Source: Paracoccaceae bacterium
Lineage (GTDB): Bacteria; Pseudomonadota; Alphaproteobacteria; Rhodobacterales; Rhodobacteraceae
DNA length: 64,000 bases
Assembly: GCA_002709405.1 (NCBI GenBank)
Contig: PAQV01000051.1
Coordinates: 26,624 to 90,623, forward strand
Reading direction: 5' to 3'
A program made the position numbers and the translations under genes. Under the pieces are notes generated by a model. That model had not been told where the DNA came from and did not search any database. It worked only from the letters and a program-made list of their open reading frames with translations. Below, one piece after another: positions 40,449 to 49,360 of this stretch. Positions within the stretch are counted from its first letter, which is position 1. The number at the start of each line of letters is the position of its first letter.

Positions 40449-42173
40449 CTACGCCGCGCGCTCTGCCAGAAGATCCCGGCGGTCCAGCAGATCCGGGTCG
40501 GGCGTGAACCTTTCGCCATGGCGGGTCGCCAGGTCGCGCAGGCGGGCGGTGAAGGTGCCCGCTCCAAGGCCCCGCACAAAGCGGATCGCCCCGCCGGTGT
40601 GCGGCGGGAACCCCGCGCCCAGGACCGAGGCCAGGTCCGCTTCCTCTTCGGTCGCGATCACGCCTTCGTCGAGGCAGCGCAGGGCTTCGAGCGACTGGAT
40701 GAACAGCAACCGGTCCGCGCCATCCTCGGGCAGATCGGGTGCATCCGCCCCCGGCTCGGGCGCAAAGGTCAGGCCGGTGTCATAGGCCAGGCGGTCCAGC
40801 GCCGGTGCGGCAAGGCCTTCATCCAGCATCGCCTGCGCCTCGCGTGCGTAGGCGGCGTGCAGGCGGGCAATGAACTGGCCGGGACGGTCCTGGACCACCA
40901 CGGGGGTGTGGCCGATCCGCTGGAACAGGTCATAGGCCATCCGCAGCGTGTCATTGCCGGTCAGATCGCCCGCGATGATCTCGACCACCTTACTGCCGGG
41001 CAAGACGTCGGGGATGCGAAAGCCGAAGAGGCGTGCCGGGTCGACGCCATCAATGGTCAGGTCCGAGAGCAGGCCCGTGACCTGCACGCCTACGACGCCC
41101 GAGGGCACCGTTCCGGGGGCCTCGGTGCCGGTGATCAGCGTCATGTCACTGTCTGCTGCCCCCCGTGCGACATCAACCTTGCGCCCGGCCGCCTTGGCCA
41201 GAGCCTCGGCAACGGGGTCGCTGCCGATCACGGTCAGCGAGCCGATCTTCGTCCGCTCCCCCTCGGGCCGCATCCGGCCGGACCGGACGGCGTTCGCGGC
41301 GAAGAAGGTCAGCCAAATCGACGCCCGCGTTTCCGGCAGGCCCAGGAGGGTCGCAAACCGATCCGTTTCGTCCTGAAGCGTGGCGTCCATGTCCAGCGAA
41401 AGCCCCTGCTCGACGATGTCGAGAATGCGCATCGGGGCCGGCAGCTTGCCGCGCGTGCGCTGCAGGACCTCGGACCGCCTGGTCGCGATCAGCGCGCGGG
41501 CCGCGGCCAGATCGGCGCCAGACATCCGCTCCCGGTCCGCGTCCCACGGCTGCACATGCGTGGCCTTGCCCCCCAGGATCCAGGCCTTGGCCGCGGGGAC
41601 CAGGTCGTCGCGCGTCGGCACGACCTGATCGACAAGCCCGAGCGACAGCGCCTCTTGCGGCTGTACGAAACGGCCGCTCAGCAGAAGGTCCAGCGCCGGG
41701 TCCAGCGGCAGAAGATACGGCAGGCGCGCGACGCCCCCTGCCCCGGGCAACAGGCCCAGCGTCACCTCGGGCAGGCCCACGACGGCCGCCGGATCGTCCA
41801 CGATGATGCGGTGGTTGCAGCCCAGGCAGATCTCGAACCCGCCGCCCAGGGCCGCCCCGTTGATCGCCGCGACAACCGGCACGGGCAGCCGGTCAAGCCG
41901 GCGCAGATATCCCTTGTCCTCGGTCAGCCAGGCCTTGTAGGCCGCGTCGCCGGCCTTGACGGCCATCAGCCCATGCAGATCGCCCCCGGCGAAAAACGTC
42001 TTCTTGGCCGAGGCAAAGACCACCCCGACCAGGTCCGGCTCGGCCTCCAGCCGGGCGACGGTCTCGCCCATCAGGTCGTGATAGACCGGGTTCATCGTGT
42101 TGGCCGACTGCCCGTCCATGTCCATCGTCACCACGACGATACCCGACGCATCGCGCCGATACTCAAAGCCCAT
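40449..42173 (-). CDS. FadJ/FadB-like protein: intact enoyl-CoA hydratase domain with degenerate 3-hydroxyacyl-CoA dehydrogenase region
   Basis: ECH part AAINGAALGGGFEICLGCNHRI and GLPEVTLGLLPGAGGVARLP; later part lacks GxGxxG and HFFSP-type motifs. Confidence 0.85.
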   Translation of the reverse strand: MGFEYRRDASGIVVVTMDMDGQSANTMNPVYHDLMGETVARLEAEPDLVGVVFASAKKTFFAGGDLHGLMAVKAGDAAYKAWLTEDKGYLRRLDRLPVPVVAAINGAALGGGFEICLGCNHRIIVDDPAAVVGLPEVTLGLLPGAGGVARLPYLLPLDPALDLLLSGRFVQPQEALSLGLVDQVVPTRDDLVPAAKAWILGGKATHVQPWDADRERMSGADLAAARALIATRRSEVLQRTRGKLPAPMRILDIVEQGLSLDMDATLQDETDRFATLLGLPETRASIWLTFFAANAVRSGRMRPEGERTKIGSLTVIGSDPVAEALAKAAGRKVDVARGAADSDMTLITGTEAPGTVPSGVVGVQVTGLLSDLTIDGVDPARLFGFRIPDVLPGSKVVEIIAGDLTGNDTLRMAYDLFQRIGHTPVVVQDRPGQFIARLHAAYAREAQAMLDEGLAAPALDRLAYDTGLTFAPEPGADAPDLPEDGADRLLFIQSLEALRCLDEGVIATEEEADLASVLGAGFPPHTGGAIRFVRGLGAGTFTARLRDLATRHGERFTPDPDLLDRRDLLAERAA

Positions 42174-42246
42174 GACTGTCCCTCCAGAAGCGCGCCTGTC
42201 CTCCATCGCGCTTTCCCTTAACCGGACCATATCGGCGGGTTTTCAT

Positions 42247-42269
42247 TTTTTCAAGCACTGTACTAAAAA
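42247..42269. promoter_or_regulatory. Operator-like site TTTTTCAAGCACTGTACTAAAAA in tetR / fadJ-like divergent promoter
   Basis: Shares TGTACTAAAAA half site and spacing with 28802-28824. Confidence 0.55.
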
Positions 42270-42354
42270 ATTTTGACGACCCGGTTCGAGTTGATCTGAC
42301 GCCCCTTGATCCTTATTAATCCGTCGGAAATCGAACGTTTTCCGAGACAGTTGC

Positions 42355-43083
42355 ATGGCGCCAGCGCAAAAAGACTCCCTGCGAAAGGGTGAACGGACAC
42401 GGCTTCGCCTGAAGAAAACGGCGCTTCGTCTGTTTGCCCAGAGGGGACTCGAAAACGTCTCGATCCGGGACATCCAGGCGGCGGCGGGCCAGAAGAACAA
42501 CGGCTCGATCACCTATTACTTCTCCTCCCGCGATGCCCTGATCCGCGAGATCGTGGCCGACGTGGCGGCCAAGCTGGATGACGACAACAACCGGCGGCTG
42601 GACGCGCTGGAAGCCCGTGGCGGGCCGCAAAGCGTGCGCGAAGTGGCCGAGATCCTGCTGCCGGTGGTCGAGCACGGCCATGCGGATGCGCAGGACGACC
42701 TGTTCCAGCTGCAATTCTTCACCTCGGTGCTGATCACCCGGCGCGACCTGCTGTTCGAGGCGACGGCGGATGCCGACCGGGCCACGCGCCGCTGCTTCCG
42801 GCACATCGTGCGGCTTGCGCCCGAGATGCCCAGGGAGATCATCAACCAGCGCCTGCAACTGATGCTGCTGTTCGCGCTGTCCGCCGGGGCGTCGATGGAA
42901 TCCGGCAAGGAGGGGCACCGCAACTGGTCGTCGCTGTGGACCCAGGCATCGGCCGAACACAACCTGGCCGACATCATGGCCGGGATGATCGTGGCGCCGG
43001 TGTCCGAGCAAACGCTGGAGGCCGTCGGCAAGCCGCGCAGCGACATCGAGACGGAAAAGGCCGCGCCGGACCGCCAGGTCTAA
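42355..43083 (+). CDS. TetR/AcrR family transcriptional regulator
   Basis: N-terminal HTH: TRLRLKKTALRLFAQRGLENVSIRDIQAAAGQKNNGSITYYFSSRDALIREIV. Confidence 0.93.
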   Translation: MAPAQKDSLRKGERTRLRLKKTALRLFAQRGLENVSIRDIQAAAGQKNNGSITYYFSSRDALIREIVADVAAKLDDDNNRRLDALEARGGPQSVREVAEILLPVVEHGHADAQDDLFQLQFFTSVLITRRDLLFEATADADRATRRCFRHIVRLAPEMPREIINQRLQLMLLFALSAGASMESGKEGHRNWSSLWTQASAEHNLADIMAGMIVAPVSEQTLEAVGKPRSDIETEKAAPDRQV

Positions 43084-43108
43084 GGGCAATTCTAGGGACA
43101 ATGCGCCC

Positions 43109-44092
43109 CTAGTTCCTCAGCCGCTGCCCCGTGGCCAGCATGTGGTCGACCCGCGCGCGCACCTGCGGCCAGGTCACCAGCTCGGCCAGGGTCTCGACCT
43201 CCAACGCGAGAAGATCCGCCTCCATGGCCACCCCCTGCCCGCGCGCACCGCCGGTCAGAATGGCGGCCAGCTTGCCTGCCACGGCGCGGTCCGTGTCTGT
43301 CAGGGTGTCGTCTGCGCCTATCCCGTCCAGGATCTCTGCCGCCCCCGCCTGCCCAGCCACGGGAAGCGACACTGGCCCCGGGGGCGCGTATCCCGGGACC
43401 AGCGACAGCGCCCGCTCCCTGGCGATCCGGGGCAGATCTGCCCTGTCCGCGACGATGACATCGCCCGCGCGCAACAGGCCCATCGCCCGCGCCTCTGCCG
43501 CGCCAGAGGACACGCGCCCGGACATCAGCGGGCCAAAAGCCCGCCGGGCCAGGTCCACCGGGCTGGCCGTCGGGTCCGCCTGCACCATGCGGGCGTAAAG
43601 CCGCGTGCAGCCGCCCCATCCGGGCACCAGGCCGATCCCCGCCTCTGGCAGACCGATGCCCGCCCCGGCATGGGCCACGGACGCATCCGCATGCATCTGG
43701 ACCTCGCAGCCTCCGCCCAGGGCAAACCCGTGCACCGCCGCGACCACCGGAACCGGCGCGCGCCGCATCCGCTGAAACAGGCCCTGCCCGCGACGTCCAT
43801 AGGCCCCGATCTTCTCGGGCCCGCCCGGGCTGTCCAGCATGCGGGTGAAAAACGTCAGGTCCGCCCCGGCCGAGAACGCCTTGGGATCGTCATTCGCCAG
43901 CACCATCGCCCGGACCCCGGCGCCCGCCCGGTCGAGCGTGTCCTCAAGCAGGTCGAAGACGCCCGGATCGAAGGTGTTCATCTTGGTATGAGCCCGGAAG
44001 CACACGACGCCGTCGCCCATGTCGTGCAGGCTCGCCATGGCATTGCCCGACAGCACGGGCAGGTCGGACACGGGGTGAAAATCTGTCATCAT
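43109..44092 (-). CDS. Enoyl-CoA hydratase resembling the C-terminal half of FadN-type multifunctional enzymes
   Basis: VVAAVHGFALGGGCEVQMHADASVAH, GLPEAGIGLVPGWGG; tail ending in VRARVDHMLATGQRLRN. Confidence 0.82.
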   Translation of the reverse strand: MMTDFHPVSDLPVLSGNAMASLHDMGDGVVCFRAHTKMNTFDPGVFDLLEDTLDRAGAGVRAMVLANDDPKAFSAGADLTFFTRMLDSPGGPEKIGAYGRRGQGLFQRMRRAPVPVVAAVHGFALGGGCEVQMHADASVAHAGAGIGLPEAGIGLVPGWGGCTRLYARMVQADPTASPVDLARRAFGPLMSGRVSSGAAEARAMGLLRAGDVIVADRADLPRIARERALSLVPGYAPPGPVSLPVAGQAGAAEILDGIGADDTLTDTDRAVAGKLAAILTGGARGQGVAMEADLLALEVETLAELVTWPQVRARVDHMLATGQRLRN

Positions 44093-45066
44093 CCGCTCCC
44101 CGACCTTCGGGTCATGACCGCGCCATCGGCTGCGACCGGGTCGATGGCAATCCGGCGCACGGCCTCCCGGTACTCGCCGACAAGCCGGTCGCACAGCTGC
44201 GCCATGTTCGGCACATCACCGATCGCGCCAACACCCTGCCCGGCCCACCAGATATCCCGCGACGCCCGGCTTTCAAGGGTCGCATCCGGGCCTCCGACCG
44301 GAGGAATGGCGTCCGGATCCACCCCTGCCGCTCGGAGTGATGGCCTCAGGAACGTGGCCTGGCCCCCCGTCAGGTTGGGCGTCACGACCACGTCAGACGC
44401 CCCGACCGCAACCATTATATCCTTCTGCGCCTGCGAGACCTCTGTCTCGGACGTGGCAATGAAGCGGGTTCCCATGCACGCCATGTCAGCCCCCATGGCC
44501 CGGGCCGCCACGATATCCGCCCCGGTGGACATGGCCCCCGCCAGGATAAGCAACCCGTCATAGACCTTGCGGATCTCGGCCACCGCGGCGTAGGGCGACA
44601 GGTGGCCCATGTGTCCCCCGGCCCCCGCGCCCAGGGCGATCAGCCCGTCGACCCCGCTGCGAGCCACCTTTTCCGCATGGCCGCGCGTGGCCACGTCGTG
44701 GAACACGATCCCGCCATAGGACTGCACCGCCTCGACGACCTCGGGACTTGCCCCGAACCCGGTGATGACCACCGGCACCTTGTGGCGCACGACGATATCG
44801 AAATCCGCGGCCAGCCGCGGGTTGGTCTTGGGGACGATCAGGTACACCGCATAGGGCGCCGCGTCCGGGCTATCGGCCAGGTAGGTCTGGATCTCGGTCA
44901 GCCAGGCCTCGAAGCCGTCGCTGGTCCGGTGGTTGAGCGCGGGAAAGGCCCCCAGCAGACCGCTGCGGCAGGCCGCGACCACCAGGTCCGGGGTCGAGGT
45001 CAGGAACTTCGGCGCAACGATGGCCGGCAGGCGCAATCGGTCCAGCGGAGGTGGCAGCGTCTGCAC
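44089..45066 (-). CDS. Nitronate monooxygenase family protein (second copy)
   Basis: GLLGAFPALNHRTSDGFEAWL, VVITGFGASPEVVEAVQSYGGIVFHDVATRGHAEKV, GAGAGGHMGHLSPY; probable GTG start at 45066 preceded by aggaga (ORF could extend to 45156). Confidence 0.88.
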   Translation of the reverse strand: MQTLPPPLDRLRLPAIVAPKFLTSTPDLVVAACRSGLLGAFPALNHRTSDGFEAWLTEIQTYLADSPDAAPYAVYLIVPKTNPRLAADFDIVVRHKVPVVITGFGASPEVVEAVQSYGGIVFHDVATRGHAEKVARSGVDGLIALGAGAGGHMGHLSPYAAVAEIRKVYDGLLILAGAMSTGADIVAARAMGADMACMGTRFIATSETEVSQAQKDIMVAVGASDVVVTPNLTGGQATFLRPSLRAAGVDPDAIPPVGGPDATLESRASRDIWWAGQGVGAIGDVPNMAQLCDRLVGEYREAVRRIAIDPVAADGAVMTRRSGSG

Positions 45067-45218
45067 CGGGGCATTCTCCTGTGGGTCACGGTGCCGTAGG
45101 GCGGTGTCGGAGATGTCTGCACGCGCGCGAGCCGCACCAATGTGCAGGCCCGGCATGGCGCGTCCCTCCTCCTCCGCGGTTTGCCTAACATAGATCCCTT
45201 CCCGGCGCCATATTTTAG

Positions 45219-45262
45219 GTCAACGTATTACTATTTTAGTTTCGGGACCTAAATGCGTTGAC
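45219..45262. promoter_or_regulatory. Interrupted inverted repeat GTCAACGTATT ... AATGCGTTGAC, nested with TTTAGGTC ... GACCTAAA
   Basis: Directly read in the intergenic region between NMO (-) and quinone oxidoreductase remnant (+). Confidence 0.5.
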
Positions 45263-45420
45263 TTCGAGGGGTTCGCGCTTCACTTCTGACCCCGAGTACG
45301 GTCTTGGGAGCGGCCAAACAGGTGGAGGAGTGAAGGACAAGAGGCCCCGAGCAGGCCGCTGTCATTGCGTCCGGCCGCACCGGCAGGCCTTCAACACAGG
45401 CGCAGAGGGGGAGGACCACA

Positions 45421-46167
45421 TGCGCAGCATCCTGAGCCTTGAGACGAGCGGGCCTGGCACGCTTGCCTACCGCGAGGACGTGCCCCTGCCCAACCGGCGG
45501 ACGACCAGGCGCGCATCCGGATCCATGCCGCCGCACTGAACATGCCCGACCTGCTGATGATCGAGGACAAGTACCAGGACCGCCCGCCCCGCCCCTTTGC
45601 GCCGGGACCCGAAGAAGCCGGGATCGTCGACGCGGTGGGCGTGTCGGTGACGGGCTTCGCGCCCGGCCAGCGGGTGATGGCGGTCACAGGCTTTGGCGGG
45701 CTGGCGGACTATGCCTGTGCTCCCGCGACCAAGACCTCGATCAATCCCGATGACATGCCCTTCGACCATGCCTCGGCGCTGCTGGTGACCGATGCCACCG
45801 CCTGGCGCGGGCTGAAGGCCCGGGCCGATCTTCGACCCGATCGGGGGGGCCTATGTCGAACCCGCGTTCCGCGCCATCGGCTGGGGCGGGCGCAACCTGG
45901 TGATCGGGTTCGCCACCGGCATCGCGGCCTTGCCGATGAACCTGCCCTTGCTGAAAGGGGCCGATGTGCGGGGCGTCTACTGGGCCGACAGCCTGATCCG
46001 GGACCCCGAGAGCCACCGCACGGCCGTGGCCGAACTCTGCGCACTGTCTGCCCGGGGCCGCATCCGCCCCCGGATCCCGTCGAACTTCCCCCTGAAGGAC
46101 AGCCCCACCGCGCTGGAGCGTTTCGCATCGCGGACGGCCTCGGGTAAGATCGCCATCGAGATCTGAG
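45421..46167 (+). pseudogene. NADPH:quinone oxidoreductase (MDR family), frameshifted and internally deleted
   Basis: MRSILSLETSGPGTLAYREDVPLPNRR, then in another frame IHAAALNMPDLLMIEDKYQDRPPRPFAPGPEEAGIVDAVG, then GGAYVEPAFRAIGWGGRNLVIGFATGIAALPMNLPLLKGADVRGVYW; central cofactor region missing. Confidence 0.85.
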
Positions 46168-46235
46168 CGCCCTCTCCCGAAGACATTCACCCGAAGACCA
46201 GCGCCCGCAAACGGCCCCCGAAGAAAGGCACCGCC

Positions 46236-47384
46236 ATGTCCAGACCGCCCCTGACCGGCATCCGCATCATCGAACTCGCCGGCATTGGCCCCGGCCCCTT
46301 TGCCGGCATGATGCTGGCCGATCACGGCGCCGAGGTCATCCGCGTTGAACGGATCGGGTCGGGCAAGGCCGGGCCAGAGGTGCCGCCCGAAAAGGACATC
46401 CTCCTGCGGTCCCGAAAGACCATTGAGCTCGATCTCAAGAACCCGGCCTCGCAACAGGTGCTGCTGGACCTGGTCGGCAGCGCCGACGGGCTGATCGAGG
46501 GCTTCCGGCCCGGGGTCATCGAACGGCTGGGGATCGGGCCAGAGGTGCTGCTGACCACCAATCCGGCCCTGGTGATCGGCCGGATGACCGGCTGGGGCCA
46601 GACCGGCCCGATGGCGCCCATGGCTGGCCATGACATCAACTACATCGCCCTGTCCGGCGCCCTGCACGGGGTCGGGCGCAAGGGCGAACGGCCGGTCATC
46701 CCCTTGAACCTGTTCGGTGATTTCGGTGGTGGAGGCATGGTCCTGGCCTTTGGCATGCTGGCCGCCCTACACCATGCGAAGGCCACCGGCGAAGGCCAGG
46801 TGGTCGATGCGGCGATGACCGACGGATCGGCCCTGTTGACGGCAATGATCCAGACCTTTCGCCAGATCGGGCTGTGGCAGGACGACCGGGGCGTCAACCT
46901 ACTGGATGGCGGCGCGCATTTCTACGACACCTACGAAACAAGGGACGGCCGCTACGTCGCCCTGGGCGCGATCGAGCCCCAGTTCTACGCCCGCCTGTTG
47001 GATCTTCTGGGCCTGTCCGACGACCCGGCCTACCGCGACCAGATGCAGGCCGACCGCTGGGACGACATGCGCGAAAGCCTGGCCCGGATTTTCCTGACGA
47101 AGACCCGCGATGAATGGGATGACCTGCTGATGGGAACGGATGCCTGTTATGCCCCCGTGCTGTCGTTGACCGAGGCCCCCGAGCACCCCCACAACGCCGC
47201 GCGCGGCACGTTCCAGACCGCCGGAGGCATCGTCCAGCCCGGCCCCGCACCGCGCTATTCCGCCAGCCCCACCGTCCCGCCACAGATGTTCGGGACCGAG
47301 CTGGACACCGACGATGTGCTGTCCTCGATCGGGTATTCAGAGGACAAGTTGACAACGCTGCGCGAGACAAAGGCGATCCGGTAG
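46236..47384 (+). CDS. CaiB/BaiF CoA-transferase family (alpha-methylacyl-CoA racemase-like)
   Basis: MSRPPLTGIRIIELAGIGPGPFAGMMLADHGAEVIRVERI; GRMTGWGQTGPMAPMAGHDINYIALSGALHGVGR. Confidence 0.93.
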   Translation: MSRPPLTGIRIIELAGIGPGPFAGMMLADHGAEVIRVERIGSGKAGPEVPPEKDILLRSRKTIELDLKNPASQQVLLDLVGSADGLIEGFRPGVIERLGIGPEVLLTTNPALVIGRMTGWGQTGPMAPMAGHDINYIALSGALHGVGRKGERPVIPLNLFGDFGGGGMVLAFGMLAALHHAKATGEGQVVDAAMTDGSALLTAMIQTFRQIGLWQDDRGVNLLDGGAHFYDTYETRDGRYVALGAIEPQFYARLLDLLGLSDDPAYRDQMQADRWDDMRESLARIFLTKTRDEWDDLLMGTDACYAPVLSLTEAPEHPHNAARGTFQTAGGIVQPGPAPRYSASPTVPPQMFGTELDTDDVLSSIGYSEDKLTTLRETKAIR

Positions 47385-47430
47385 TCGACGCCCTCGTGCA
47401 CGCCCTTCCCCGCCACGTCCGACGGCCCTG

Positions 47431-48384
47431 TCAGGCCACGGCGGCCGCCGCACTGGTGCCGGGGTGATGGCAGGCCACCTGGTGCCCGTGGCTGGCCCGG
47501 TGAAGCGCCGGATCCTCGGTCAGGCACCGCGCACTGGCCAGCGGACAGCGGTTGGCGAAACGGCATCCCGCCGCCGGGCGACCGCCGGTCTCTGGCGGCA
47601 GCAGGTCGGGCGCGCGGCGGCGCGTGGCATCGGGGATCGCGCCGATCAGCGCGCGGGTGTAGGGGTGCAGCGGATCCTGCCAGAGCCTGTGCGCCGGGGC
47701 CATTTCGACGATGCGGCCCAGGTACATCACGGCGATCCGGTCGGAAATGTAGCGCACCACCGACAGGTCATGCGAGATGAACAGATAGGCCGGTCCCCGC
47801 TCGGCCTGCAGCCGGCGCAGCAGGTTCAGGATCTGCGCCTGGATCGACAGATCAAGCGCCGAGACCGGCTCGTCGCAGATCACCAGCCGCGGCTTCAGGA
47901 TCAGCGCGCGCGCGATGCCGATGCGCTGGCGCTGGCCGCCCGAAAATTCGTGGGGGAAACGGTCCAGGGCATCGGGTCCAAGGCCCACGGCCTCGGCCAT
48001 CCCGGTCACGATCTCGGCGGCCTCGCGCCCGCGCGCAATGCCGTGGACATGAAGCGGCGCCGTGAGGATCTTGCGGATCGTCTGGCGCGGATTGAGCGAG
48101 GCATAGGGATCCTGGAAGATCATCTGCATGCCGCTGCGGACCGGCGCCAGCTTCCTGCGGCTCTGGGTGGTGATGTCCTGCCCCTCGAACACGATGCGCC
48201 CCGAGGTCGGCCGGCCCAGCCTGAGGATGGCATGACTGAGGGTGGACTTGCCGCAGCCGGATTCTCCGACCAGCCCCAGTGTCTCGCCCGCATCGAGCGC
48301 CAACGACACCCCGTCGACGGCCCGGACCGGAGCATGGGCGGATCCGTAATGGACGTGCAGATCCTCGACTGAAAGCAGGGGCAT
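47431..48384 (-). CDS. Peptide-type ABC transporter ATP-binding protein (DppF-like)
   Basis: [46 protein letters not shown]. Confidence 0.95.
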   Translation of the reverse strand: MPLLSVEDLHVHYGSAHAPVRAVDGVSLALDAGETLGLVGESGCGKSTLSHAILRLGRPTSGRIVFEGQDITTQSRRKLAPVRSGMQMIFQDPYASLNPRQTIRKILTAPLHVHGIARGREAAEIVTGMAEAVGLGPDALDRFPHEFSGGQRQRIGIARALILKPRLVICDEPVSALDLSIQAQILNLLRRLQAERGPAYLFISHDLSVVRYISDRIAVMYLGRIVEMAPAHRLWQDPLHPYTRALIGAIPDATRRRAPDLLPPETGGRPAAGCRFANRCPLASARCLTEDPALHRASHGHQVACHHPGTSAAAAVA

Positions 48385-48394
48385 CGCGGTTCCT

Positions 48395-49360
48395 TCACTT
48401 GGCGACGGGACAGGCGACCGCATGGGCCGCGCCCAGCTGGCGCAACGCGGGTCGCCGGGTGGCGCAGTCGGGCAACGCGACGGGGCAGCGCGGGGCAAAG
48501 CTGCAGCCCACGAGACTGGCCGCCGAGCCGACGTTGCCCGGAATTTCAGGCAAGGGACCGTCGCGGAAGCCGCGATCGCCTTGCGCGCGGGGCGAGGCGC
48601 TGATCAGGCCCTGGCTGTAGGGATGGCGCGGCCGGGCAAAGAGCGCCTCGGCCCCGGCGATTTCCATCGGCCGCCCGGCATACATGACGACGACCCGGTC
48701 GGCCCATTGCGCCACCAGGCCCAGGTCATGGGTGATCAGCAGCACCGCGATGCCCAGGTCGCGGCGCAGCCCGTCGATCAGGTCAAGCACCTGCGCCTGG
48801 ATGGTCACGTCCAGCGCGGTCGTCGGTTCGTCGGCGATTAGCAGGCTGGGCCGGCAGGCAACCGCCATGGCGATCATCACCCGCTGGCGCATGCCCCCCG
48901 ACAATTCATGCGGCCAGGCATCCAGCTTGGCCACCGGATCGGGGATCCGGACCAGGTCAAGCAATTCGGCCGCGCGCCCCCGGGCGGCCTCTTCCGTGCC
49001 GCCGTCGTGCTGGCGGATGACCTCGGTGATCTGCCGGCCGATGGTCATGACCGGGTTCAGAGAGGTCATCGGCTCCTGAAAGATCATGCCGATCTCGCCG
49101 CCCCGGATGTCCTGCATCTCGCGCGGTTTCAGACCGGTCAGGTCGCGGCCGCCGAAGCGGATGCTGCCGGCGGCGATGCGCGCCCGGGGCGGCAGCAAGC
49201 CCATCACCGCCAGGGCGGTCAGCGACTTGCCGGATCCGGACTCGCCCACCACCGCCAGGGTTTCCCCCGCGCCCACCTGGAACGACAGGTTCTGGACGGG
49301 CCGCGCCATGGGAAAGGCGATGTCGAGCCCCTCGATATCCAATACGGGTGCGTTCATCAC
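48395..49360 (-). CDS. Peptide-type ABC transporter ATP-binding protein (DppD-like)
   Basis: [45 protein letters not shown]. Confidence 0.95.
   Translation of the reverse strand: MMNAPVLDIEGLDIAFPMARPVQNLSFQVGAGETLAVVGESGSGKSLTALAVMGLLPPRARIAAGSIRFGGRDLTGLKPREMQDIRGGEIGMIFQEPMTSLNPVMTIGRQITEVIRQHDGGTEEAARGRAAELLDLVRIPDPVAKLDAWPHELSGGMRQRVMIAMAVACRPSLLIADEPTTALDVTIQAQVLDLIDGLRRDLGIAVLLITHDLGLVAQWADRVVVMYAGRPMEIAGAEALFARPRHPYSQGLISASPRAQGDRGFRDGPLPEIPGNVGSAASLVGCSFAPRCPVALPDCATRRPALRQLGAAHAVACPVAK

Noticed and set aside
38150-40507. 785-aa plus-strand ORF
   Set aside because: Antisense to CoA ligase and ACAD genes; composition typical of shadow ORFs.
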